From Zonotrichia leucophrys gambelii (lineage: Eukaryota > Chordata > Aves > Passeriformes > Passerellidae), in assembly GCF_028769735.1 (NCBI RefSeq), contig NC_088172.1, positions 67,232,631 to 67,296,630 on the forward strand: 64,000 nt of DNA, written 5' to 3'. A program made the position numbers and the translations under genes. Each line of letters begins with the position of its first letter. Within the stretch, counting starts at the first letter, position 1. Shown piece by piece: positions 9,660 to 23,100 of this stretch. The notes beneath the pieces were generated by a model. The model did not search any database and was not told the origin of the DNA. It saw only the letters and a program-made list of their open reading frames with translations.

Positions 9660-10275
9660 TCTCTAAGGTAAGGATGGCGGGCTGGTCGCCGTGCGGAGAG
9701 CCCGTGCCCTTTGGCACACGTTTGCTCCTCGAAGAGCCGCCGGCAGCTCGGCTCCAGGGATAGCGCAGAGCCGCGGATCCGGCGCGGCGGCGGAGGCAGG
9801 GACCGAGCAGGCGGGGGCGAGCCCGGCGCTGCTGGGGCAGATGGCAGCAGCTCCGCTCCCGGGGAGAGGCAGGGACCGCGGGAGGAGGATGGGGAGGTGC
9901 GGGCGGCCGCGGCTTGGGCAGAGCTCCGGTTCCCTGCGCCGGCGAACCGGAGAGGAGCGGCTGGGGTTGTGCATGGACTTGGCCATTTCATCCCCTCCCA
10001 GTCAGTAATTCAGATACATCCGACCTTTCGAGCCGCTGCCAGTGTACGAGGTGGAATAGGAAGGAAGGAGGGAGGGAGAGAGGGAGGGAGGGAGCACAGA
10101 GGGAGCATCCTTTGTCAGCGTCCCTCGGCTTCCCATCCCTGGAGCCCACTGCAACCTTCCCCCCTCCGGGCTATGGCCATGCCTGGTGCTCTTCCGAGCT
10201 CTGTGTGTTGGGAGAGGCGAGGAGGGGGCTGGGAAGCCAAATGTACAGAAATTATGGGCGGAAAGGGAAGGGTAA
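9660..10275 (+). promoter_or_regulatory. CpG-rich segment downstream of PRR18, possible lncRNA promoter and first exon
   Basis: CpG density rises again from about 9690 to 9990, just past the PRR18 poly(A) site. On the + strand, good donor-like sequences occur at 9667 (aag|gtaagg) and about 10272 (aggg|taagtc context). No protein in the open frames here was recognised, and they lack a well-placed ATG. A non-coding transcript start is the inference. It could equally be the tail of the PRR18 island. Confidence 0.4.
10061..10103 (+). repeat. GGGA-type purine repeat (possible G-quadruplex)
   Basis: The stretch consists of GGAA and GGGA units with at least five GGG runs separated by short A/GA loops (about 10069-10094). 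Strand asymmetry is complete, with the purines on the + strand. Confidence 0.8.
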
Positions 10276-10375
10276 GTCTTTACCAGGCTTACAGTGTCTC
10301 GGCCACCTACTGTTGCTCTTTTATTGTTGTTCTCCAGCTTCCCAGAACAACAGTCAGACCTGAGCATTTACTTTG

Positions 10376-13301
10376 ATTCTATAAGTATTTTGCAAATGAA
10401 TGTTTGAACATATGGGAACACGTTCAGCTGAATTTATTTAGCGGAGTAAAACAAAGTTTAGTGCCACAAATTGGGTATTATAAATTTCACTAAGATATCA
10501 GTTATTTACAGCAAATGAATGTCTGTGCTGACTTCCATTAAATCATGTCAGATAAACCTTTCTGTATATTAGTTGCACGATGTAGCCATGTGCTGCATTT
10601 TGTTTTGCTCCATGTTTGTTCAAGCACATTTTTCTTTTTTTCCACCTGAAACTTAAGGAATGACTGGGGAGACGGTTTGAGAAAATAAATACTTATTAAA
10701 TGCATTGATACTGCCATTAAAAAAAACCCGAACCAATATAAGGCAATTGTGAAATAGCTATGTTCAAAGGGCAGAGACAAAAGCATGGGCATGAAAATTT
10801 TTGGAGACTAATTCTATTTCATTTAAGCAAATGTAGCGTCATTTGTAGTGATAGCTATGAAACACATGCATTTTCATATCATTTTAGTTGAGTTTGCATG
10901 TAGTTCTGTCATGTTACCAGTCTTCATTAACATCTTCAAGTCAATCTGCCTCAACAATTGCAAATTTCATGTCAAATTTAATACATGCTGGATTGATGTC
11001 AGAACCACTTTTTGTTGTTGTTTTTCCCTCTTCTAACAATGATGGAAATGCTAGTAGTTGAGCTATTAGCTGAGTTTTCCTTTTGTTTCACTTTTGGGAA
11101 TGGGAGTTTATAAATGAGCATCCTGGACTCCTAACGTTGTTCCTTAAACTGCTCCATGGTTTCATATTAACTCCAATCAATATCCCCAGTTGCAATGAAA
11201 TGTGATTCACTCATTAAGGACTGAAGTATGTTAAAGCCTACTTGTGAGGCTGAAAGCTGCTTTGTTCAGAATCTGAAGTGTGGCAAAAAATTCAATAAAT
11301 TTGAATGCACAGCTGCACAAATGCAGTGTGAACTGGGGGTAAGAGGGGCTGGAACTGAAGGGCTGCCAGCTCTGAAAAAGAAAGAACCTGCTCCTAGAAT
11401 GAAGAATTTGAGAACTGATCACTCTTCCTTTCCTTGATGAGGGGGCAAAAACCTTATGAAGTGTTGAGAACCAAAGCTCCCTATCCCACTGATCCCCAGT
11501 CAGCCTCAGCCTTCCTCCATCTCTCACACACATGGGTTCAGGACAGGCTGTGTTTGGCATGACTGGAAAATTCAAGTGGGATACTGTGAAACAGCACCTG
11601 TTCTGCCCCTCTGCTGCACTGTGCTCAGTCAGGGTGAGAGAGCTTTCCCTGGACAGATAAGGACGCTGCCAGCTCCCCCCAGTTCTCAGCCCGTGGAGCT
11701 GCAGCCCAGTGTAAGTATTGCTGTAAGAACCCTTCTGCTTCTGTACTGGTGAGCAGACCAGGTGTCTTCAGGAACACTTTTCAGGTGGCACAGGTCTGAT
11801 TTTGTCATAAGGACCAAGAAGCAGCCTGGAACTCGCTACATCTGCTTTTTAGCATTTGTATATTAGCCATCTTCAAATTGCCTCAGCCTAAGCCTCCCAC
11901 TCATAACCCTTTTAGCTGTTGGGAGTTAGGAGCAGCTGGTGCTGTGAATGCTTAAAATAATCAATAATTCCTTTGGGGTGGATAGCTTCTTCCTCCAAAC
12001 ATATCAGCATGATTTACAGTGGAAAAACACCCCAAAGCAACACTTATTCTGGGTAATTTTTTTTAAGGTAGCTAATAAATAGTATTGTCTTCCTGCTGCT
12101 CCTGAGCAAGGCTGAGAGGCCAGACACAGGTGAAGCCCTTGTTTTTCTAACTCAACAACCTCAGCCCTGTGCATTGCTGAGTTTGCTCTTGGGTTCTAGC
12201 CCAACTCTCACTTCACTGATACAATAGGTACCTTTTTTTTTAATTTCAAAGCTAAGGGGGAGCATGCCCAGCTTTTTGCCCAGCTTTTATTTTCTTTTGC
12301 GATCTTCCTCACCAGCATGCTTGTGAGGCCCTGACAAGCAGTATTCCCTGAGCTGTTGTCAAACATCTCCATTATCTCACACCATTTCCAGCTGTGCCTA
12401 AGGGATCTCACACACAGCTGAGTGAGGGCATCAGTCTGGGGGCTGCTGTCCTGAGAGGACCAGTGGTGGTGTCTGTCTCGACCACAACTGTCCTTTTGGT
12501 TGGGGGGGCTCATTCCTTGGTTTTGTGGGTGTTTTTTTGTGAGATAAAGGCACATTCTGTTTTCCTTCTTAAGAAAAGCCGGTTTTGTGAAGAGAGGAAG
12601 AGATTTCTGAGAAGGTTTGGCTTTGGCACTTTGTGGAAGAGTAGTCACCATCATTTTGCAATGACCAGGTGTGGCAGTGTGTGAGCTCCTGGCTGGCACT
12701 GCTGCAAGGAAGGGAGCCCAAAGCAATGCCCAGTCACTACCAGAACCAAATGTTACTGCAGTTCATTGCCTTCAAGAAAGATGTGAATGTTTCTTTTCCC
12801 TTCCCAGGGAGGAAAACCTCCAGCAACAGTCTCTGGAAGTAGTGCTGGCAATTTGGTATTCACAGGTGCTCTTGCTTCTTCTGAGAGCATGGGGAAAATG
12901 CTGTGAGCCTCAGTGAATGAATGCCTGCAGCTGATGGGCCCTGCCTGGATCTCACCCTGCTGCAGCACCAAGCCAGCACATGGATGTGCTAAGAGTTAGG
13001 AGCCACTTCCAGAGAGAGAAGCTGGCGCCCAGTGACAACAGTAAGTTGAGGATATAGGATATTGATTATGGGATGACATCTTTTAGTCCTTTTAAATTTT
13101 ATTTAAGGAGTGTTACAGGTTATGTTTAAATTACATTATTTTAGAGCAATGTTTTTTCCCCTTCTTTACAAAATAAAATGAGGTATTGAGAGTTCTAGAA
13201 TGGCTTAAAGATTTCTTGGTTTGTTTTTATTTTTTATAAAATTAGAAATATAAAAAAAAACATGCAGTCTGTGTTTTGCAGTCAGCTGTCTTGAGTGTCC
13301 T
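10376..13301. other. Intergenic, no gene seen
   Basis: This AT-rich sequence has short frames only. GC-richer unique-looking stretches occur at about 11.46-11.72 and 12.30-12.97 kb. No repeat family was recognised. Confidence 0.55.
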
Positions 13302-13826
13302 TGTTTTGGTTGAGATAGAGTTATTTTCTTCTCAGTGCTGTGTTTTGATTCAGCATGAGAATAATGTTGATAACACACTTATTGGTTTTTGCTAAGTTGT
13401 GTTCATCCTAAGTCAAGGATTATTTTTGTGTCTTATGTTGTGCCAGTGAGGAGACACACAAAAGGAAAACTGGGAAGGAACATTGCTGGGAGCAGTGACC
13501 CAAACGGGCCAAAGGGATGTTTTCATACCCTAAAACATCATGCCCAGTATATAACTGGGGGAGTTACCTGGAAGGAGAGTGGATCTGGGTTTGGGGATGG
13601 AGTCTGGCATCAGTCAGCGCGTGTGAGCAATTGCATGGTGCATCACTTGATTGGTTTGGTTTGGTTTTGTTACCATTATTGCTATATTTTTTAAATAAAA
13701 AAAAAAAATTAGTTATTTAACTCTTCCTATATCAACCTACAAGTTCTGCTGTTGGTTGTCCTCCCCACTGCACTGGTGGGTGAGTGGCTGTTGTGGTGCT
13801 TAATTGCCAGCTGCAGGACAGTGACA
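13302..13826 (+). mobile_element. Degenerate avian ERVL-type solo LTR
   Basis: This begins TGTTTTGGTTGAG and ends near GTGACA. Its layout is that of a common bird ERVL-class LTR as I remember it: a middle block of ccaaa and agggatgttttcatacc, then a TATA-like tatataa at about 13549, a poly(A) signal AATAAA at 13694-13699 and a closing block tggtgcttaattgccag. No matching internal gag/pol sequence flanks it, so it reads as a solo LTR. No clear target-site duplication was seen. Edges are approximate. Confidence 0.65.
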
Positions 13827-16800
13827 ATAGGCCATTCTTGTTGTGAGGGCTCACATTCTGGGTGGAAGTGCTAGGTGTGATAAAAACTCTAAGAATTACT
13901 TCTGCGCCAAAGAAGAATTACTTCTACCAAATTAGTTTTGCTTTTTGGATAAATGAACTCTTCAGAGATGGTCAACTGATGTTCAGCTCTCAGCATTCTG
14001 ACTAACAGGAATGTAAAGCTTCCATTATTTTTCATGTTGCCATCACAGTTCTGAGTGCTGGTAGAAGCTGAATTTTGAACAAAAAGGAAAAAAAGGTTCC
14101 TAAGCAAACATAAAAATAAATTAGCACTGAAGCTGTTACCTTCTTATCAATTAGCAAAGGAGAGAGCAAATTATAGTAAATTCTGGTATTCCAAATCCAC
14201 CAGCATGGTGCCAGCAGCCGGGCAGGTGCGTCACACAGTGAGGGGCTGGGGAATGAATCACAGCACTCACTTTGCCAGGGAGTTTTCAGAATAGCAAAAC
14301 CCGAGTGGGAACAGCGCTAAGCGACCGAACTCCAAATGCTTTAGATTAAAACGAGCAGAGGCTGTTTAGGACTAGGACAGAAATAGGAGCAAAAAAAAGC
14401 AAAATTCTGCAGAAGAGGCTCTGGGTGCGTGAAGCACCTGAGAGCAATTGCAAACGCAAAAGGTAAGTCTCAGTAAGAACCCGTGGCTTTAATTTTCTCT
14501 CTGGTTTTTCTTTTGCGAGTAATTTCTACAATTCATGTTGTAATTACGGCTCTGTTCTCTGAAAGTGTTTTGCTTACTGCCTAGTATGTGAAGATCCTAG
14601 CAGAGATCCAGCCATCTTAATAGATGCTGATATAATACAGTCCTCCCTGTGTTTTTCTCCTGCAGCAACCACTGTTATAACTTCTCATGAAGTTCCTGAG
14701 TGAGCTAAACCTCCCTCCCCTTCTCACCCTCACCCCCAAAGTGCAAAGTTTCAAAGCAAACAGAAAAAGAGCCACCAGTTAAATAAACGTTCTGGTGAGG
14801 CTGTTGTGTGGGGCCAGGTGTCACTGGGATTTATTCTTTTACCACCATGTGAAGTGCTGAAGAGATCTTGAGAGTAAATTTAAAGCCCCTGACCAAGTGG
14901 TCTGTCTTAGACGTCCACGTGCCTCCCCCATATCAGTTTGCAATGCTTGAAATCTCTTCTTGGGACAGGCACAAGCACTCTGCACAACCACCATTCAACA
15001 GGAACGCTGACGCCCTGGTGTCAAGCCCTTGTTAGGAGGATATTTTGTACTCCTCACTCCATTCAACCATGGGGTCTATGGAAAATGGATATTTTTCAAT
15101 TCACAATGGTCACTGACCTTCTTTAGCTTTGAGGAAAGTGTGTGTAGACTTCACTCAGGTCATTTTAGGGTAGAAATAATTTGGCTTGGCAATTGTATCT
15201 GAAGGATAATGCACGAGATGTCCTTAGCAAGCGATTCCTTTAAATTACAAGTACATGGAAAACATTAATCTATTTTTTTCCATCCCATGGCTTCTTATTC
15301 TTTTCCCAGTGAGGCTACAAAAAGATTCTGTCAAAATGGAAGATAGTCTGACCCAGATACTCTTAACAATCACCATGATATCTTAATTTAAACTGGCAAT
15401 ATTGCAGGGTGCAATTACTGTGAAACAGCAAATATTGAACTTGTATTGATGCTTACAATGCCTTTTGGGCTGGTTTTTGGTTCCTGGAATGTTGGGAAAG
15501 TTTACTGTGCAATATACCTTATCTGATATTCACACACCTATTGGTAACTTTGTTATGGGTCATACTGACAGTTTTACTGCTGGGATGTCTTCTTTTTTCT
15601 TTTTCTGGAGTTCTTATGGAATATGTGCTGCTATATTGCTTCTCTCAGGTGGCTGAGACAAAATCTTGCAATTTGTTGAATATGCAAGTTAGGTCCAAGA
15701 GTTTAATGAAATTTCTGAAAGATTAAACCAATGGCCTATTTGCTTAAGTGGTAATCAGAAATTTCTACCTCCACTGGCAAGATATTTTTAAAATGCTGAA
15801 AGCCAGAGGAACATACATTGAAAATGTGTAGCTGTCAAAACTATAGGCTGGGACAGAGAAGAAAGAGAAAAATGGGCTGTCTGGGGTAGTACTGAAGTGT
15901 CAGTGGAACCATGGATCACAAAAAGTTATCTGCTAAGCAATGCTTTCACAACTGGAGTGTATCATGTTAGAAATCCTAAACATACATTTCTTGCATTTGA
16001 AGAGTTGATTTTTTTAGGGAAATTGTTCAATGATTTTCCTTTTTTTTTAAATTTTTGATTAATCTGAAAAGAAATTTGAAGGCAATAGCTGCACCCTAAC
16101 CTCTGGTGGATGAATTCAGAGGGAAAGCAGAACAAAAGGATCTCAGCGAGCTGGCTGTGGCCCCCCTGTGCCCCCAGTGGCTGATCCCCAGCTGTGGCAA
16201 AGCTCCTGCCTTGGCTCAGCCCACTGAGCTGCTTAACATGCCTGCCTCCCAAACCATCCCAGCCCGGGAGCTGCCAACCTTCCCTCATCGTTTGCTTGGC
16301 TGGAGCAGCCAGGGAGAGCCCCCACTGGGGCGGAGTCAAGGGATGCAAATGAGATGTTTTGCTATAAGCCTTGAGGGGAGTTAGGGCGGAGGGCTTAAAC
16401 CATTGCTGGTTAGAGACAAATGAATAGAGATGAGGTGGTGTTTGTAGTCATGCAGGAGCCTGTTTTTGTTACCTCTTGGATGGGGTCACATGAGGAATGG
16501 GATTTCCTTGCAGCTGACACAGACAAATGTGTCTCCATTGACGGGTTTGGTTGTTTTCAGGGAAACAGCCAGTTGTGTGAGAGATCCTTGCCTGGGTACA
16601 GCTAAAGAGCAAAGGGGCTCAGCTTCGCGTGAGAAGCAAGCAGAATGGGTCACTAAGCCTTCTTTTTTTATTTTTTTCAAGAAAAAAAAGAAAACATTTA
16701 CAAAGCATATCTGAAGGTCTTTGGCGTTTATATCTCATTCATAGACCTGTAATTTATCCTCAGTTAATATAACAACAAAAAAAATTACCTCTGTTTTGAT

Positions 16801-19800
16801 TCTCTGAATGGTTTACCATCCCTCTTTGTGGCTGTTTTGTTCAAAAATAAAGGAGGGGAGGGGGGAAGTGAGCATATTGTAGGTACAAAGGGAGAAGATA
16901 AAAGCATCAGCCTGTTTCTGTACCTCCTATGTAATATTGCCATAGTAACGAGGAGCTGGCTGTGGCTGTTCATCACTGAAAGCTGAGGTAAAGCAGACAC
17001 TCTTCTTATTCAAAGGAATATTAGTAAAATACAGTTTTTTAAGGTGCCAATAAAGAATTAGGGAAAAATTATCTGCCTTACATAGCACACTCTGAAAGCT
17101 AATAATAAAGTGCCTCTTTGAAAGAAGACAGGGCAATTAAGGCATTTAGCAAACATCTATAATGCTGTAAATCAGAGCCTTTTATCTTCCACACAAAGCC
17201 ATGCTGAGGTGTGATGTGCAGTCACAGATGATATATTTTGACATGAAATGTGCATGAGATGAGCAGCTCTCCTCTCTTCTGCCTAATGCATTTCTGGCAT
17301 GGCAGCTGACTGTGGCCATTGCCAAATATTTGTACTGCAGCATTGACTGGCCATGCTCTAATCCAGATTAAAGTGGGTAAAGTGATTTATGTATTTAGAA
17401 CTGCATGATGTCTCCTAGATCCTGGTACTATTTTTTAACCATTAAGCCAGTTCAAGAGAGAATTATGTTCCAGGTGTGTGCATCAAAAATACCTCTATTT
17501 TTGAAATTCCAGAGAAAAGAGGAATAGTTCAATTGCTCTTGGGAAAAATTTCTGAATGATAAAAATGTGTGGTGATTTTGGTGCACAATTGTTAACATAA
17601 CTTACTGTTACTACTGCAACTTCTCTGTGATTTACAACAAGAATTTGACATTTAAGTTGTTGCACTTTTGTGTCCAATATCAGCCTTTTTTCCCCTAAGT
17701 CTTCTGTATTTGATCAAATGACAGCTTTAGCAGGATGTTTTACCCTGCACACACTCTCAAAGGTCTTATTAAATTGCAAGTTGCAGGTTCTGGTTTTCTT
17801 TTCTGAAGGCTTTTTCAGTCTGAAGCACGTTTAAAATGAGGGCTTGAAGCATGGAGCAGAGATTTGCTAGCAGCCACGGCTGCCTTCTGGGATCAGGAGG
17901 TCAGAGGGGGCTGCAGGAACAGATTTTCCTACAGCACCAGTGTTCCCTGCCAGCCTCTCATGCCTCTGGTCAGGGTTACAACAAGGACAAGAGCTCGAGG
18001 CAACAGCTCTGGGCAAAGTGATCTGAGCTCAGATGCCTGGGAAAATGATACAGATTCAGGTCAGAGCCAGGCTGAAGGGATGGAAAGACTCAGCCAGGAG
18101 GAGCAATAGCTGGAGGCTGTCCCTGCAGGAGCTTGCAGAAGAGGAGACTGAGCTGAGCATGCTGGCAAATCCCTGTGAAATGCCAAGGAAATGGATGTCC
18201 CAGCTCTTGCCATGATGGACTCAGGTAGCAGGTGACAAACTGGCGCCACAGACAGAGCCACTTTATTCACTCAGCTCTGTGCTGGCAGGAGGAAGCTGGC
18301 ATTCACTATTTCCCCTTTGGGAAAAGCACATGGGAATGTCACAGACAGCTGCACACCATGGCTGTGAGGCCATTCACACTGAAGTTAGGTATGAACTAGT
18401 TCATTTACCCCCCTTATTATATGCTCATACAGCCTTTTTAAAAGTGATTTCAGCATCACTTACTGCTCAGGCTTTGCTCTTCCTTGTGCAGCCTGGTTGC
18501 ATTTCTAGAAGTTTGTTTTGCTGTGCTGTGATGGGTTTTGTGACAGCTCCCTGCAGTGGCCACCAGAAAATGCCAGAACCTGCCTAATTGTGCAGCCTGC
18601 TGGGCTGCACATTGACATGTTCTGGTTGATGTTGCCTGGTAAAAGGCTGGCAAACCTGAGCTTTCACCTTCTGAGCATACTAATGGGGTCTTTCTTGTGT
18701 TTCGTCTGCCAGGGAGCCTGTGTGTGGGAAGGGAGCAAAGAGAGATCATGTAACTTGGTCTCTTTCCACAGTTTGCCTGAATGGTGTTTTTATTGCTTGG
18801 CCATGGGTAGTAAACACGTTTTTGTTTTCTGTGAAACTCTGTCCTATCTGACTTGTGGAGTTCCACTTCCAAAAACAGTTCTTAGGGTTTCAAGGGCAGC
18901 TTTGTGTGTGTGAGAAACTGTGTTCATGAAGGAGGTAGGAAACAAGAATTTGGAAGACGGAAAATTTCTTTGTGGATTACTGTTTCTTGACAGACTACTG
19001 TAGTTAAAATAAAAAGCTGATAGTTTTAGGAATAAATAAAGTGCAGGATTCTTCTTTACCTGGTTCATGTTCTTGTCTTAGGGAAGAATTATTGCATCGT
19101 GAGCATCCTCTTTGCCTTGTCTAGTAAGCTCAGAAGAAAAGTTTGAATTCTCCCTCGGTGTCATCAACAGCCTGGTTGTGTTTATGTTGCTCTCCTGGAA
19201 GGTGAGGGGCTGTGGGTGTGAACTCCTTCATGCAGAGGGTGTGAGGGCAGTGACCACCAGTAGCATGCTACACAAAGTTTGCCATTTGGTAGGAGAATTT
19301 TCACCCTCAGAGAGATGGCAGTGAAATGTTTCTGCTTGTAAAAGAACCCAGTTCTTATAGATAGTGACAAATTAATAGCTAATTCACTACAAAAATGTTG
19401 AATGCAACATCTGAGTGCAGATTTAAGAAACATTTTTCTTGGGTACTTCTCTGTTACTTTAGGGGTTTTAAAATTATTTCCTCCCCACCTCTGCAGCCAG
19501 GGTATGAAAAAAGTCAGTGCTCCTGTGAGAGGGCAGAGCTTCAGCCCTTAAGCCCCAGGCTCTGCTGGATTTTGGTGTCTGGCTTGGACTGGTGAATGCT
19601 GTTCTGTGAGCTGAATACCTCAGCAGGATGGGGCAGTGCCAAGTGATGCCTCACTGCAGCTACATCCCTCCTCTGGCTGCTGTGGCTTCAGGCCCTTGTC
19701 TTAGTTCCTATGTGTTGTGATGGGGGTGCTTCTCCACAACAAAAACCTTTTTGTGTGGGAGGAAAAGATAAAGGGCTGAGGTTGGGACTATAATGTGTGC

Positions 19801-20077
19801 TCTCTGTGGGCCTTTTTAAAAATTCTTTAGCTAAAGTAGACAATGCATAATCTAACTGAAGGATGAAGCAATGTTGACACAAGAGGTGTGGGTTCAACAA
19901 CATAGTGTCTCATGTACAGCCAGCAATTAATCCAACAAGTGTATGGCTGGCTGAGACCATTAGCAGACAGGCAGATTTGGACTTGGGTTTATTAGTACAT
20001 GTGCAGTGACTTCTCAGCAGTTGTGTTCACTTGGAGTGAGATTTGGGTCACACATAAAGGAACACAGGTATGCCAAC
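13827..20077. other. Intergenic, no gene seen
   Basis: Mostly AT-rich sequence. A small segment at 14200-14462 has several CpGs and ends in a strong donor-like AAG|gtaagt at 14463. Poly-A/T runs occur near 16670-16690. Open frames at 17.86-18.9 kb show no recognised domain. Confidence 0.5.
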
Positions 20078-20122
20078 ATGGACCCTTGTGGGTCCCTTCC
20101 AACTCAGCATATTCTGTGATAT
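20078..20122 (+). mobile_element. CR1 LINE 3'-end fragment
   Basis: The text gacccttgtgggtccc, then ttccaactcagcatattctg, is the typical 3' terminus of avian CR1. Only about 45 bases are recognisable and the upstream body is absent or eroded. Confidence 0.75.
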
Positions 20123-23100
20123 GTCTTCTATATGACATTCTTCTGCTAAATACTTTTTCTGCTTTTCTTTGTGTATATGCTGCACACTGTAACTCACTCT
20201 TGTGTGAGGCCAATCTTGTATAACTCATGTCCTTTCCTTTTCTTTTCTTTCAGCAACCACCTGCTGATTTATTCCTCGCCTTTCTCAAGGCTGAATTACC
20301 CCTGACAGGTGCTGCAGGACGGATGGAAACTCGTGGTACAAGATATACTGCATACAAAGCCTTAAGCTGTGCAAGTGGAGAGTTGCATGAACTTAAATGG
20401 AGTCTTAAGTGTCTTGAATCAAAAAGTTTTCCCATGGTAGTTTAATTACTTCTTTGTTTCTTCCTACACTTTTGCTGTGCTACCTTCAAGCCCATTTGAG
20501 GTTGGATCAGAAATACACTTCAGACCTGTGCTGGCAGGGAAGAGGTGAACAGCCACTGACCCACAACAATGCCTCTTGACCTTGGCTCATCTATCTTTAT
20601 TTATCTGTCTGTTCTGTGTGTTCACTGTAGCCAGAGCTGTGAGCTCAGCTCCAGAGAGCTCACTGAATTCTCTCAGAGTGGTGCTTCTCTCTGTGGAAAA
20701 AGGCAAATGGGATGTCACCAGGGAGATGCTGTTAGATGGAGAGGGGGAGGGGGAGATGGAAAAATAAGGTTGACGCGAAGAGGAGTAGACAGGAGCTTAG
20801 GGACATGGCACAACAACAAAATACCTCAGTCTGTGGCATGGTTCCATTTCTCTCTTATAAATCTTGCAGTGCAGACACAATTCTCAGTAGCATCATCTTG
20901 CCTCTAGATAACAGGAGCACCTGCACCATCTGTCAGCCTGGTCCTGTCTGAGGCAGGAGGTCCCTGTGCTGTTTGCTGGTACCTCGGCTGTACATTCATC
21001 TCAAACCACTGCACAATCAGTGCTTTTCCCCTGCTGCTTTTGACAGAACTGGAAAGGTTTGATTCACTTCTCTGCTCAGGATCTCTCAAAGGTTGGATTT
21101 GAAAATGAGAGGAGAACTGGCATGGGTGGAATTACTGCTGCTGAATTAAAGTTTCTCTCTTTAGCCCTCTCACTTACAAAACACTGTCAGTGCCATAAGG
21201 CAGCATTGCTGTGGCTCTTTGCCCCAGGCTGTGCTGCTGCCTCAGACTCGCAGGGTGAGGGCTGTGAGGTGATGCCAAGGGCTGCCTTCCACCCTTCTCC
21301 ACACTGTGAGTGCCTGCAGGCCTTTCTGCAGGGTGGGAGCCACCAGGACTATTCATGCTTCCTCCTGTCCTTGGTAGCAAAGGATTACCTGCAATGAAAG
21401 TGGGATTCTTCCCACTGCAAGCAATGTGGCTCCTGAGTAGTGCTTTGCTGTTTAACCAGAGAGATGGATTTTGCAAATAAGCTGGAGGAGGAAGTAGTGG
21501 CACTTTATGCTTATGTTTTTGTGATTTGTTTTTTGTTGTTTTCCTTTAACAAAACCAAGCTTCTTTTTATATGTCAGTCATTTTTATTGTACTGTCATTT
21601 TGTTTGTTGTCACATCTGTCTCATTTTGCTGCTTATTAGACACACATTAGATATTCAAAATCAATCACTGGCATTCTTGAGATTTCATAGCAACAAATTG
21701 TACTACAGAGAGAGAAAGAGGGAGCAGCAATGTTGTGCAGGAATAATGTCAGTAATGCCAGGTATTTCTGTGAGATGGCAACTATTTTCTTTGTAGTTGT
21801 CATTCTCCCGCAAACAAGGAAGGCGTGCTCAGACTTCATCTCAAACAGCACTTGGTAGGGGTGAGTGAATGTTTGTGTTAACTGTTCTATGTTGCCTCTT
21901 GACCTCTGGGGAGGGAGATTGTCCCACCTCAGAAGCCTTGCTAAAAGCTTCTATGATTTGGACTGAGAGGATGCTTTCTGTGTGGTCTGTTTCTTAGACT
22001 GGCACTTAGAAATTTGGTGAGCCCAGAAAGGGATCAGGCTTAGTCAGGACTGGATGATGAGCAATTAATAGTTAGAATAAACAAACAAACAAAACAAAAC
22101 AAAAACCCAAACAATATGCCACAGATAGAATATTCTAAATAACACAAGATTTTTCTGTATCTGGTATATCAATACTTTAGTTCCTCAAGCCAGCTCTGAG
22201 GTCACAGATCAGTGAAGGACAAAGAGATGATCTGTTTTATGCTCCTGCTTGCCTGGAATACTTGTTATTTCCTAAAGCTTAGAGAGGGTCTTTTCTCAGG
22301 TAGTACAGCTCCTCTAGAGTAGTCTAATTTTAGTCAGACATAAATGAAATATCTTTAAAGACTTTGTGGGTTTTTTTTGTTTGGGTTTTTTTTGGTCCAT
22401 ACTGATAAGAATTGCTTTGATTCTTTGATGTCCTAATAAAATCCTGTGTGTTTTTAAACGTGTGACAGACACTCAGCCAATTGACATAGTTTACTTGTTT
22501 TTATCAAACCTTTGAGCAAGTCCTGCATACCTGTGAGTCACCAGAGCTGTTGTTCTGCCCCAGGCCATCCCTCCAGGCCTCCAGCTGTTGTCCATGACCT
22601 GCAGCTCATGAGTTACAGCTGCCTACCTGGTATGGATGTCCCTGACACACTAATTGAAACACACATGGAACAAGAAACCTTGCATTTCAGCAGGATTTAT
22701 AGGTTGTTTATGGCATCTTTGTGGTTTGCTGGTGCATGGGTTTTGGCCATCCAATTCTGTTCTGTGCAGCAGAAGACTGTGTCTGCTGAGTGTCAACTTG
22801 TCAGTAAGGATGCACAGCTTCCACTCCAGTTTACTGGAGATGTCTGAGAATGAGATGTTCTTGATATTTAGGTATGTGTAGTGTGGATAAGTGGGTTATG
22901 GCCAGCTGTATTCTAACTTCATCCATGGTTTGAATTATAGTTGGCAAAGACAACTCAAAGGTATCCATTGTCACGATTGCACAGCTTCTCCTTTGGCACC
23001 AATTTATCTTAGTACAGAATAACCACAGAAGGTGACTGGCAAAGATGGCAAACAGAGAGGATAAATGTCAAATCAGCATTCAGTGAGGAAGATGAAGAAG

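Noticed and set aside
9711..10376. + strand open frame of about 221 codons downstream of PRR18
   Set aside because: It lacks a suitable ATG start. It is Gly/Arg-rich and crosses the GGGA repeat, as expected from composition. No domain was recognised.
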